NCBI GenBank assembly: GCA_963281155.1
Contig: CAUJLY010000006.1
Location: forward strand, 5,208,001 to 5,272,000
Origin: Rhabditophanes sp. KR3021
Lineage: Eukaryota > Nematoda > Chromadorea > Rhabditida > Alloionematidae
Reading direction: 5' to 3'
Length of the DNA: 64,000 nt
In this document: positions 11,499 to 24,433 of the stretch, one piece after another
Numbering within the stretch: position 1 is the first letter of the stretch
How the letters are laid out: each line of letters starts with the position of its first letter
Notes under the pieces: generated by a model
Told to the model about the DNA's origin: nothing
Databases searched by the model: none
Seen by the model: only the letters and a program-made list of their open reading frames with translations
Made by a program: the position numbers and the translations under genes

Positions 11499-13471
11499 TC
11501 AACTTAATTTTTCGTCAGCTATTTTGCTAATTATAGAATTGGAACTTGATGTCAAATCAGATGATTCAATTGATAATGTCTCTGTTTCAACTAATTCATG
11601 TTCTTTGTCACTGCTATCATGATTACCACTGTTTCTTTCATGGTCTTCATGATTGACGCCGTGATGGTGACCTTCGGGAATTTCAAGTCTGGGGGTTCCT
11701 AATTGGAATATACCAAGTTCCATATATCTATAATAAATGATAAATTTTGATTGGCATATTATTTATTATTGTGTTATTTAAAAATAACTAATTAATTTAT
11801 ATGTAAACAACGATAATGTTTATTTACAAACATTTAAACTAACCTAATGATTAAATCCATCCAACAACCAGAGACTGTGAAAGCATACAAGTAGTCAGCG
11901 GGAAAAATAGTTTGCGTGAAGATCATACAAATTAAAGTTACTTGGGAGAAATTGAATGTTTCATCTGTTAGCTGATATTTAATTACTGAAGTATCAAGGA
12001 AAGTACAACCAAAGTGAATCCAAGCTAAAATAAAACCACCGATTGCAACAAATGGTAAAAATCCTTTAGTTGCATGTAAATCTCTATCACTTAACGCTAG
12101 CAACCTCCTGATTGCTAAATATTGAAGCCATAGACATGATTGTATCAAAAATAAAGAAATAATCCTGACTATAACTTCTGTGACAGTAATAAAATCATCT
12201 TGATTCTGAAAGTATAATTCGACAGATTGTAAAACAAATTTGATTGATAATACAACTGCACAACCAAATAAAATAATGATGTCACCTCGTGCTTGAGCCT
12301 TGTGATGAGCATCTAACCGTTCTGAGGACAACTGGAAGGCAAAAACATATATTAGCATGAAAAATATGGCCTGTAATATTGAAGCAGTAAGAAAGACCCA
12401 ATCATTTTGAGACCATTTGTCTGTTGCAAGTTCATCAAATTTAATAGAATAATAAAAAAATACGAACCACCTTGCAATCATTCCGCATACCGCTAAGAAA
12501 GCAAAGATTATGTTCGAAAAGATCACAAGTTTTGTTACTTTCAATACAGGCCCAATAGCATTGCTTTCAGGACCGTATACTCGGGAAATATCTTTTACAA
12601 ACTTATGTAAAAGCTCCCTTAAACCTAGTTTTAACTGCCTTTTGCGCATTAAATCCTCGGCTTTTTCTTCAGCTCCCCCACAAGCTAGCCAATGTGCTAT
12701 TAATAAAACAGGGAAAAATTCAGATGCACATGATATTACTGCACTATTTAAAAGACCTTTGTTTAGATAATACCATATTTTTTGCATGCCGTGTAAATCA
12801 TCTGCCGGAACACAATCATAGTGCCTTTTCACAACTGGACACCAATATCCTTCTAATTCTTTTCTTTGACATAACTCCTGATGACTAAGGTACCCTTTGT
12901 ATATAACAATTTTGACCCAAACAATCGTGAAGGTGATATTTATCCATAACCTTCCAACTTGGTCCAAATGCGTATTGATGGCTCCATAATAACTTCTGTG
13001 AAAAACATATATCAAGGATAATGCTGAGAAAAATATCATCAATGTTGAATAGACAGCATCTAATACTTTTTCAGAACCGTACAATTGATCCACTAACTTA
13101 TCACAATTTCCCATTGAAAAATTGAAAATCATAAAATAAGCATATCCTACTACAATTCCCACAGTCAAAGCAATAGCCCCAATCATTGCCGGTCTTGGCA
13201 TTTCATGCGGTGCATCTAATTTTGGTAATTTTCGAGTTCTGCACATAAATTCAATCATCACTACACTTGTTGAAATCATTAATAGCCCAACAATTACGTG
13301 GTAAATTCTGAGGTAATATATAGTATCGGCTCTAGATAATAACACGTAAATATTTAAGAATATGCATAGAAGAAATATACAATACATCAAACACATTGAA
13401 ATATGATGAATATGAAAAATCCATTTCCAGGAAGATTGTCCCTTGATAGGGCTTTTGGGAAAAAACGCCAT
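11499..13471 (-). CDS. 12-TM otopetrin-like (proton channel family) membrane protein
   Basis: Two exons, 13471-11844 and 11727-11499 (116-nt intron), encode about 618 residues. Around a dozen hydrophobic segments fill residues 15-545, arranged as two groups separated by a charged cytoplasmic loop near residue 270 (AEEKAEDLMRKRQ). The segment SAVISCASEFFPVLLIAHW and the preceding FSALSLIYVFHRSYYGAIN region resemble, in order and spacing, the otopetrin segments that carry (P/F)-F-EY and QTYFIFKY motifs. Total length and TM number also fit otopetrins. The match is weak at the residue level and the usual C-terminal FYRFHS motif is not evident, so another nematode multipass family is possible. The tail is hydrophilic, His- and Ser-rich (GHHHGVNHED). 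It starts at MAFFPKSP, the first ATG of the frame. Confidence 0.5.
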
Positions 13472-16400
13472 TTTTACCTGCTTATAAATTATTTGTCAGG
13501 AGGATCGTAGTTGATTTGACTTTGCTTTCTAAAATATACAATAAATGTGTCATGTAATTTGATTATGTGGTATCAATTAACAAAATCGGTATAATTTTAA
13601 TTAATTCAAAAGGTGTCAATAAGGTAATTTCTTTTAGGTGTATAATACAATTTCTGTACTTGTGGTGATGTTTAAGCGAACGAAGAGCATGTATGGAATA
13701 TTAGAATCAATCTTTATCTCGGTCGTTAAATCGTCTTTATCAAATCATAAAATTTTTTAAACGGAAGTGCGAAAGGCTGTTTCAGTTTGGACAAAATAAA
13801 TATTACCTTATATTAATGCAGGCATAGATTTAAAATTACCTACAGATGATGTAACATGAAGAACATACTACGTACAAAGTCCTATATATCAGACTTATCA
13901 GAATGCCAAGACATACTCACATTCATGTTGTTAATATATGATGATGATAATCATATTGCATTTAAGAGGTAGTATCTATGGAAGAATGATGCAGAAATAA
14001 ACTTATTATCAAGCCTTCATCATCCCTACATAGACTATTAATGGAGGTACATAAAATTTAATGAAATAGAGATACATAAAAATTAAAGAAAATATGCACA
14101 TGGGGATAAAGTTTTTATTTTGATTATTTTATCGAGAAGTAATAAAATTTTGAATTTACTTTCCATCAGGTAATCTTCTGTAAATATTCTTTAAAAGCAT
14201 ATTCGCATAATCATATCACACTCAAAATAAATTATTTTTGCTTGTTATTAAAAAATTAAGCCCGATGAAGTGTGTTTTTGATTATAAAGTATGCCATTTA
14301 AAAATTTTTATCACAATGCATTTTCAAAATATAGAATATTCATATAACAATCACAATATTTAGAAAGCAAAAATAAGTCCAAATTAATGGGTTAGCTTTG
14401 AGTGCACTTTGTTAGAATTCATTTTAAACCGTTGACAAGTTGAAAGGTTATTCCATTGGACTTAATCAAGTCCGTTTTGAATTTAAAATATCAATTTTCA
14501 AGCTAAATGTGACAATTAATTATCTTGGATTATTGTTGCAGTTATTTGATGCCTTAGAAAATAGTAGTTTATAACAAATGTTTAAACTTTTAAATAATAA
14601 ATACTTCAACTTTAAATAATAAATAATTCGACTTTAAAATTAAATATGCAAACATTAAAAAATAAATAATTTCTTGACATTGATAAAAAACATTTTGCTA
14701 CATTAATTAGCTATCACAAAAATGCAAAATTTAATTATTTATAGCTACTGGAAGAATCAAGGATTGACATCAAACACTTTGTTTTTAATGTAGTCTATTA
14801 TTTATTATAATATAATTAACACGATAAATGACAGTTATACATGACTGATACATGCGTTTTCACAGTTGTCAAAGAAGTAATTTTATCTTGCAGGTGTATG
14901 GAATTATCAATGATAATTTAATTTTAATTAGAAAAAATTAGGTTTTGATGCACCGATTTGTAGGTATCGAATATTTATTATCTATATATTTAATTTGCTA
15001 ATAAAATAAATTAGAACTTATTTTATTGTTTAATTTTTCTTCAAAAAATTTAAATTATGAATCAGTTTTATTTACTGGTTCTCTGATTCATAGTCGTGAT
15101 TGTGATTCAGTATTGTGTGTACTATTATCCATTATTGTATAGATAACGAATATCAATATCCATTTATTTGCCAACCAATATTTCTGTCAATAAAAACAAA
15201 AAACTTGATAAAATGTTTTATTTTGAGGTTGATGCAAAAAGACCTTGTAAACAATTAAATAATCTTTTAATCGGGAAGTAATGTTGCGTTTAAGGTGTCC
15301 AAATAAGGATCCATTATTAATACTTTCAAACGAAAAATAAATCAAAGTAATAAATCCTAATAATAAGACCGACCACTCAGAATGTCATAACAATTTTTGA
15401 ACAATAAATGTGTCTTTAATCTGAATGTAATGATGACAATCCACACGTATTTTATAATTATTAGTGAGAATATCTGCTAACCTTGAAAATATTCTTCTAA
15501 TTCTCAACATAGATAGCTCATTGAAAAATATGCGGAAATATTGCATCAAGTATCCCGAAACAAATGTAAAATGTTACATTTCATATAAAAAGGAAATGGC
15601 GAGATTTTTGACTGAGAGTTAATATTTTGCACTATATAAGTCTGTGATTTTCATAATTACATTATTTCTTTTAAAAATATAGTTGACATGATTTAGTTGT
15701 GCATTTGTTAAAATATTTTATCCTTGAAAACGTTTTCTTCTATAACAATAAACTATTTATAATGTAAATTTTGTTCTAAGCATCACCAAGTGAATTATTT
15801 ATTTTGTAGTTTGTATCTAATTATAATAATTCTTTTAGGTTTTTACAAAAAAAATTGAATCAAGGAAAATTTGATAACTTTTATTCTCTTTAAATCCTAA
15901 ATACCTACCCATTACGAAAATTAAATTTCTTAAAGTCTGTCCGTTTTCCTATCGAAACTTCCATCCATGTTGCTCACATTTGTGAGCTAATCAAAAATGT
16001 CTTATCTACCTGATGTTCATTGTTAAACTGATGCGGGTTTTAATATTAATATAATAATCACACCATTATAGGTAAGCTTAAAGACGATAAGAAATAATAA
16101 TGGACATTTAGATAATTGCATCTTTTATATTACATAAAATAAGTCTTTTATTTTTGTTACTAATTCATTTGAGTGCTTATATAATTTAATGGTTATAATC
16201 TTAACCAAAAATAATGCTCTAACGATTGATAAAATATAATTTTAATTAACTACGTTGTCTCGGATTGATACTGAATTCATATTTGATTCTATAATGCGTT
16301 ATAGAATAAAAAGAGTATTTTTGATGAACGTGTAAATTTATAAGTATTTTTCATTTGTCAGACCTGTAGATTAGATAGATCATTGTATCTTTTCTCATTT

Positions 16401-16751
16401 AAGAACAAAATTTCTTTTAGAGTCTTACAACACTTGTTTTAGTTGAACAGTGAGTTTACTTAATTGTCTCATGCTCTAACACTAGACAATGTGTTTTTGA
16501 TTTTATCTAAACAAAGAAAGCTTAGTTGGCATGATTTTTTGAAAATGGTATGGTATGCCATTTAGTTCTTATTCGATTTGTCCATTTTTTATGACTTATT
16601 GTTGAGTGTGGATGTTTGATGAGCGTCATTATAAATGGTAAATTGTTTGATTGCACGTACCTTTAACTTTTGTCTCTAGATTGATACGTTTTATAAAATA
16701 AACTTTTGTTGCTACATTTTTATCCTATCTTTACAGGTTATTTCTTAGATC
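13472..16751. other. 3.3-kb intergenic stretch between divergent genes
   Basis: It separates the divergent otopetrin-like gene and the desaturase, so it probably contains both promoters. AT-rich, with a short tandem repeat near 14585-14672 and no convincing exon. TTTACAG near 16731-16737 precedes the desaturase ATG by about 14 bases. Confidence 0.45.
14585..14672. repeat. Short tandem repeat, about 22-23 bp unit, 3-4 copies
   Basis: The element ACTTTAAATAATAAATA-TTC recurs at about 14585, 14608 and 14630 and, more diverged, near 14653. It is AT-rich and imperfect. No coding or regulatory role is visible. Confidence 0.55.
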
Positions 16752-18187
16752 ATGGTTATTCGTCAAATTGATAAAGATGAGTTTAAAATTAAAGTAAATG
16801 GAAAATGGATCCTGATAACATCCGATGTATTAGCGGAACATCCAGGAGGTTCCGCTATGACTACTTACAAAGATCGTGATGCAACCACTGTGTTTCATAC
16901 ATTTCACGGTGGTTCTAAAATAGCTTATAAACAGTTGGAAGAATTACAAAAGAGTAATGGAACAGATGCACCACCAGAGGAACCAGAAGTATGTAGTCTT
17001 TAAATTTTAAAAGTATCTTATGTGTTTGTTTTCAGGAAATATTAACCGAATTTGATCATGTCAATATTGGTGACTTTACTTTTAGCAAGGAAAAATGCGA
17101 TCAAATCAATAAAAATTTCGATAAATTCCGACTTGAAATGAGAAAACAAGGCTTCTTTGAAGCTGACAACCTCTTCTTTTTGCGTAAATTTTTGGAGTCT
17201 GTTGGAATAATTTTTGCTGCATATTACCTTCAATATCACACATTTTATTTGACGTCTGCTGTTCTCATGGGACTGGCATGGCAGCAACTAGGTTGGATGA
17301 TTCACGAATACACACATAATCAGCATTTTAAAAATCATTGGTTTAATGACATTTGTTCGTATGTGGTAGGAAATTTCTTACAAGGTTTTTCCTCAGCAGG
17401 CTGGAAAGAACAGCATAATATCCATCATGCAGCAACAAACGTAGTAGGAAGAGATGGCGATCTTGATTTAATGCCCTTATGGGCTACTGTTGCAACTGAT
17501 TTGAAAGTAATGGATATGGCCTCCTGGGTATCAAATATGCTGCCTTACCAGCATTTATATTGGGCATTTGGGTTACCATTTTTAAGATTGTCATGGCTAA
17601 TGCAATCAATTACTTTCGTAGTAGGTATGCCAAATAATTTTTATAGAGTTTATCGTGAAAAAGCTGTGTATGAGCAAATTGGATTAAGTGGTCATTGGTT
17701 GGTATATGCCATTCAACTATATTGTCTACCTGATCTTGAGACTAGATTTATATATTTTATGGTTTCACAATTAACAGGAGGAATACTTTTAGCACATGTA
17801 GTTACATACAATCATTATTCAATGGAGAAGTTCAAGTGTAAGTTGGCTTTGACGGTTTGTTAGTTATTTAAAATGGAAATAATTTCAGATACTGACAGAA
17901 TTCTTGAAGTGTATGCTTGTCTTCAACTTTATACAACCAGAAATATGCGTCCCGGTACTTTCATTGACTGGCTTTGGGGTGGTCTTAATTACCAAATTGA
18001 ACACCATCTTTTCCCAACTATGCCACGACATAATTTGAACGCTGTAATGCCGTTAGTCAAGAAATTCTGTGCTGAAAATGATATTCCATATATGGTTGAT
18101 GATTATTTAACTGGTTGGCAGCATGAAATTCAGCAAATGAAGAACGTTGCAGTTGTAGCTAAAAAATTGTTAAATAAAGTAGCTTAA
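16752..18187 (+). CDS. Cytochrome b5-fused front-end fatty-acid desaturase (delta-5/delta-6 type)
   Basis: Three exons, 16752-16988, 17036-17837 and 17889-18187, encode about 445 residues, the same length as C. elegans FAT-3/FAT-4. These ER enzymes insert a double bond toward the carboxyl end of C18-C20 acyl chains to make arachidonate and EPA precursors. The N-terminal cytochrome b5 domain has the heme ligands in HPGG (H30) and VFHTFH (about 49-52). The three histidine boxes are HEYTH (169-173), HNIHH (206-210) and QIEHH (382-386). The Gln in the last box is diagnostic of front-end desaturases. The sequence NYQIEHHLFPTMPRHNLN near the C-terminus is highly typical. Delta-5 versus delta-6 preference cannot be read from the sequence. 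AATAAA near 18249 is a likely poly(A) signal. Both introns end in CAG, which is a minority pattern here. Confidence 0.95.
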
Positions 18188-18552
18188 GATTTTGTTCAAC
18201 CTTTAACGCGAAAATAATTTTGTACTGTTTTTATTTTGCGTTTATTTTAATAAAATATTTGTGTTACAGCCACATATTATTTCAAATTAAACAGGTATCT
18301 TAATATTTAAAACTGTTAATTTACCTCAAACAAATATACATACTTTGCATACAATTTAAATCAAGAATTAAATCGGTATTGCTATAACAGCATATCAGAA
18401 CATGTACATGAATATAACACGCATCTAAAATACATTTTATAATTGTTTCAATCATGAATCAGTATGCTATAGGACAATATAAAGATATATATTTGCGTTT
18501 GTATGATTTACTATAACACTGAAATTATTTTAGCCAAAAATTAATTTTAAAT
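18188..18552. other. Short intergenic, desaturase 3' flank
   Basis: Only AT-rich flank between the desaturase and the convergent small ORF. Nothing further was seen. Confidence 0.4.
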
Positions 18553-18804
18553 CTAATAATTTTTCAATCCATGGAGTTCTTTAACAACGTTGTGATTTGT
18601 CTTTTCCAACAACATTGGCAATATTTCAGGATATTTCATTGATGACACGTAAGCCCTTAGTTGACCCTAAAACAATATTATGCATAATCTAAAATACTAA
18701 CTTACATCAAGCTCAGGACATCTTATGACTTTTTGTACCTCGACTAAATCCAAAATGTCTTCATTAGTTATTTTGAAAATTCCCATTTTGTAGACATACT
18801 CCAT
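18553..18804 (-). CDS. Unrecognised small spliced ORF (gene 3' end or remnant)
   Basis: Two minus-strand exons, 18804-18706 and 18666-18553, join in phase through a canonical 39-nt intron (GTAAGT...TTTTAG) and give about 70 residues ending KELHGLKNY-stop. The peptide (MGIFKITNEDILDLVEVQ, then RCPELD and SMKYPEILPMLLEKTNHNVV) has ordinary helical protein composition, unlike the surrounding AT-rich noise. I do not recognise the family. Further upstream on the same strand, fragments such as ILITGYIDNTSGIQRGHD (near 18930-18990) and NQTLILDAPKVSSELYI (near 19080-19130) also read like exons, but I could not join them without stops. It may therefore be the last exons of a longer gene or a decayed gene. 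Confidence 0.35.
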
Positions 18805-21591
18805 ATAAACTTTTCCAGCAAATCAAAGTTTCGTTATGAGAGTATTTGAATAGAGTATTATTCTATAGGTTCTTAAATCTCTTTTGAAAATTTTGAACTC
18901 AGTTACGAAGCTTAATATTTCCTAACATTTTTACATCATGTCCTCTCTGAATTCCGCTAGTGTTATCAATATAACCAGTGATCAAAATATTACTTTTCGT
19001 TTTTTCTATAAAAAGATAACTATGAAATTAATTTAGAATATAGTCATTTTGATTTTGATAATCGTTTTTCCAGTAATTACTATGTATAATTCTGATGAGA
19101 CCTTTGGAGCATCTAATATCAAAGTTTGATTAGCAAATATCAGCAGACTAATTTCAAACCAACAAACCTCGAGGCAGCTTTATATAGAACATTTATAAGC
19201 TTACTTGTGCAAATTATACCAATTAACTCAAGATATATTTTTTATTAAACTGCTTTATAATCATGTTTTTATTTTACTAATATTTTTTCAATTATGTTGA
19301 TTTTATCACTGTTGCCAAAATACTATTTAATATTGGTACATTCATTATTTGGCATGCATCATTTTTTTAATTATTATAACATCTAAAATCTGTTTAAGAA
19401 AACTTGAATGTAATTGTTGAGATTATAATTAAATTTAAAAAGCACTACTTAACTTTAAACTACATTCTTTTATATAAAAAATGTAACTCTATATGCTTTT
19501 ATGTATTTGCCAACTTAATTCAATTACACCCAATAAAGTTTTTCAGTAGCAAATGGCATCTCGTCAATTAAAATAATTTAATCAACTTTTGTCTAATTCC
19601 AACTCCCATTTTTTATACGTTATATTTACTTTCAAGTAACGAAATAATAAGATAAAATTAAACTTGCTGTACTTATGCACAAATCGAGGCATAGCAGTGT
19701 TTATCCAAAAGTAAAATCTCCTTTTAGGTTTAGTTGAAACGATGGTGAATTCATTGGTAGAGTAAGAAATAGTTTTTACCTTTTTATACTCCCTTATCAG
19801 TGCTTTAGCAAATGAGTTATTTACGTGTTTGTATACGTCTTTTTATTTTAATAAAATAATTATAAAATATATACATATTCTCATCTAAATTTAGTTAGAC
19901 TAAGTAATTTTTATATTTTGCTATAAAAACGAACGCTTGCATTAAATATTCCTAAACATATAAAAATGATGCAGTATATTTGCAATCCTATCAATATTAT
20001 GGGAACTGACAACTACTGGGTAAGGAAAAAATTTGTAACACAGATGAATCAGAGCCTCCCTTTATGCGATAGTGATATAACTTATGACTTATGATTTTTG
20101 AAAACATTTATTATCACATATGATCACTTACAACTATTTTAGCTATCACTTTTAAATTTGACACCAAAATAAGCATAATTTGATTATTTTTCTTAAAAAT
20201 ATTCTTAAAACACTATCAAACAACAACTTTAACTTATAACAGAACAGACAAGCATTCATAAATAAAAGACAAAATAACAAAAAACTACAATTAGAACTAG
20301 AATATCTGTTTAATGCATACAATTAACCTAAATTCTTATTCAAATACTAAAATAGTCAAGGCTTTGTACCTATTTAACTGCTGTTGCCATTACTATGTGG
20401 TTCGGCTAACTAAAGGCACGAGCAATATCACTGGAACTACGTGGCATTTTAAAATGTCTGAAGCTTATTTTCTGAATCTCTGATTATAAATATAATTATA
20501 CCACTAATTAGAACAATCTACGTCCTTTTCATTCACTGAACAATATTCAACATCTAGTTGTGCTCCATTGTAATTACAAATCACATGCACATTCATTGAC
20601 ATTGCAAAAATAATAGGCTTCAGACTTCTCAGCTTTAAACTAACTTCGTATGCGGTGTTTAATGATAAGCATCCTTATATAAAATGCCAGAGAGTTGCAA
20701 GTATGGATGGGCAGGTTGTTTAAAAACCGACTCGAACTAGGCCGATCTAAATATAAAATTTTCAATAATAAGAGGTGTAAATTTCTTTAAACAAAAAAGA
20801 TATAAACATACAAATTTATAACTAAAAAATAAAATAATTAATATCACTTTTTAAAATATCATGCAGGCATCGGTCTTTTAATTTTGCTAAATAATTAACT
20901 TATTTAGTAAACAAATTTCACTTACGTTAATTTTTCATAGATTTAATCGAAATAAGGTGGATTCAACTTTTGTCCTTGTTACTGAGTCTGTTGAAATTTT
21001 TTTAAATCTTTGATATAACTTGGGCATTTTATATTTATGGTATTCCAAAATTTGATTTTTCACTATATTCCTTAAAATAACAGAAATTCGATCTCCCGAC
21101 CCAGGTCGATTCTAAATTTTAAAAAAGAGTCGGATTGTTTTGGAAAAATTTTGATATCATTATCACTTTGAGTGATTTTGAAAAGTGGAAAGCCCTGCTA
21201 TTTAATTGCGAAAATCATAAGTACATGTAAATAATGGATTTTTTGAAACAAATTAGAAATGCACATATCAAAGACAATTAATTTTTAACTCCTAACTTTG
21301 CTAGTATTAAAAATTGATTTGCATATTTACTTTGAGAATTTGAAATTATGTATGTTTAGCGTAACAACTGGTGTTAAGAAATATCATATCAACATATATA
21401 TTTATATATCTATACGTTACGTCAAATAATATATCTTTTACACATAGTATTAGTTTTAAATATTTGTATATGACTAACATTAAATGCCATTGAAAGTATC
21501 GTTTAAGTAGCATACAGACTACGTTCAGTGCGTAATAATTTTATTATTCAAAGTATATTGGCAGAAAAAATTAACTTTTGCCTAATTTAAA
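18805..21591. other. Intergenic with possible exon fragments and a candidate MITE
   Basis: 18.9-19.15 kb holds the unjoined exon-like fragments noted with the small ORF. 20.70-21.20 kb holds a candidate transposon, listed separately. The rest is AT-rich sequence with no supported gene. Confidence 0.4.
20704..21200. mobile_element. Candidate non-autonomous DNA transposon (MITE-like)
   Basis: A roughly 500-bp block whose ends are locally GC-rich in an AT-rich region. The left end reads TGGATGGGCAGGTTGTTT, followed by ACCGACTCGAACTAGGCCGA. Toward the right end, GATCTCCCGACCCAGGTCGA is followed by GAGTCGGATTGTTTTGG and then AAAGCCCTGCTA. The CCGACTC motif on the left is matched by GAGTCGG on the right, and GCAGG at the left edge by CCTGC at the right edge, so both ends have inverted symmetry. 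No open frame lies inside. The inverted repeats are imperfect, and no target-site duplication was established. Confidence 0.45.
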
Positions 21592-23128
21592 ATGCAAAAA
21601 TTTTCTAATTTGAATTTTGGTCGCAAAAAAAACAGTGCTCACAAACGGGCAAGCATTTTCCGTGCTTTAATGTCTACTCCTGACCCATTGGTAATAAAAT
21701 TGTATTCATACAAATTTCCTTCTTCATATAAATATCCATCTTTACTTATTATTTTTATTCTAGATGTCGCAAATATCTCTTAATGTTGTTCTCAAGGAAA
21801 CAAGCGTTTTTACTTCTGAATTACTAATTGGTGATGTTATTGTTGAATTGGCAGATACCGAAATAGTTGTACAGGAATTATATGCTGAATTTAGAGGAAG
21901 AACAACAATCAAATGGACAAATATTCACACTGATAAAATATTCGAAAATGAAAAAGAACACTTCAATTACAGATACTCATTGATGGATCAACCTGCTCAG
22001 CTAAACAAGGGCTTTTATAAATTTCCTTTCACTTTTCGTATTCCTAATGACTCTCCTAATAGCTTTGAAAGCGATGATGGTAGAATTGGATATACTATGC
22101 GAGTAATATTAAAGTTAAACTCAGAGACAGCAATTGCAGAAGAAAATTTTCCATTTTATGTATTTAATAGAACATATTTTGATGATTTACCAATGTCGAC
22201 TTTAAGAAAATTAGTTTATAAAGATGAAATTGACTTCACTATTTGCTCTATTCCCGTTGGTTCAGTACATTTATACATCAGTTTACCTAGGACGGCTTTT
22301 TATTTAGGAGAGGTACATCTATATTATTTGTGTTTGTTCGTCAGAAATTGTCTTTATTTTCACTTTGTCACACTAGTTATCCATTATTTAATATTAACAA
22401 ACGACACTACATCTTTTTACTTATTTAAATTTCATCAAGCATGCATACATTACAAATTTATATATTTAATACCTTTTTAGGAAATTAAAATTGATATCAG
22501 CATTAAAAATGGAAGTAGAAAATGTTTAAAACAATGTTCCTTGCAGTTAATTATGAAATGTGAGTTAGAGGCAATTTCAAGATATGAACATATTAGTGAA
22601 AAGAAAGTAATTGAGTTTAGTATAGGATTTCATGATATCGGCAAAATCAAAGGCAAAACGGAAAATCAAATTCAAAATTGTAAACTAACAGTTCCGGAAA
22701 ATGCCATACCCAGTGTTATAAAACATTTTCAAAATAGCAGAAATCGTTTGTTTAATAAAGGTTCTAATGCTCAAGAGGTCATCAAAGAAAATTCATTAAT
22801 CGTGATAACATACTGTCTAAAATTTTTAGCCCAGCCTGGAATAGAAACAGAAATACCTTTAATATTTACTACAAGTGGATTTAAGCCAGACAGAAGTTCT
22901 ATTCCACGAACTACAATTAATACATCAATTATGAACTCTAGCAATTATAGTACTGCGACAAGAGATAGTTCTCCGATAACTGATCATGCTGAAATGATTT
23001 TACAGAAACGAAAAATGGAATATGAAGAAAATAAAAATCTCCAGCATTTAAAAGACAATTTTATTTATCGTGGTCATTTTTACGACTCTGCTTTGACAAG
23101 GCCTATTAATCGTGGCGAATCTATTTAA
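21592..23128 (+). CDS. Alpha-arrestin / arrestin-domain-containing protein
   Basis: Three exons, 21592-21690, 21764-22312 and 22481-23128, encode about 431 residues. Alpha-arrestins are adaptors for ubiquitination and endocytic sorting of membrane receptors and transporters. After a basic, Ser-rich 33-residue leader comes the arrestin N domain (VVLKETSVFTSELLIGDVIVEL, then ELYAEFRGRTTIKW and FPFTFRIPNDSPNSFE). The C domain follows, with alternating beta-strand pattern from about residue 185 to 330 (ITYCLKFLAQPGIETEIPLIF). The C-tail lacks an obvious PPxY motif, which many ARRDC proteins use to recruit NEDD4 ligases. Phase is continuous at both junctions. The first exon could be replaced by a start at 21764 (MSQISL). 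Confidence 0.85.
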
Positions 23129-23681
23129 TCCATTCACATATTACGTATGTACTATTGAATCAATTTACGTTCAAATCTTAAAAATATCTTATAAATAATT
23201 TTATCTTTAATTATATTAAATAAATTTAGTTGGATAATTGGTAAAATCTTTTAGAAAAAGCCAAAGTCATTGTTGCAAATGATTATTATATATTTGCAAT
23301 AATGCACTGAAATATAAAATTATAGTTGTATATGGAGGCATTATATCATGTTTTGAAACAATAAACATAGTAATAGAAAAAGAACAAGAAAATTTGCTTT
23401 TAATAATACAATAAATTAAAGTATTTGTTATGGTTACTATATTGATAATAATAATTGGAAAAAGACGGCTTAATTATGTGTGAATAATGAGTAAAATTAT
23501 ATCTGCCAACTTATATGCTTAAACTCACATGTTGGTGTTTTACAAAAATAGTACAGCAAAGTGATTAATTTTATGTAAATAAAATTGAATAAAATAGGTT
23601 CTCATGATTTGATATTATAAAGAAAGAGTATAAGTTCACTTGCCGTTTGAACAACGTGTGGAATGGAATATATTCATATTC
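23129..23681. other. Intergenic between convergent arrestin and Rac genes
   Basis: AT-rich 3' flanks of two convergent genes. No gene seen. Confidence 0.4.
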
Positions 23682-24413
<732 letters not shown>

Positions 24414-24433
24414 TTAATATACAGAAAAATATT

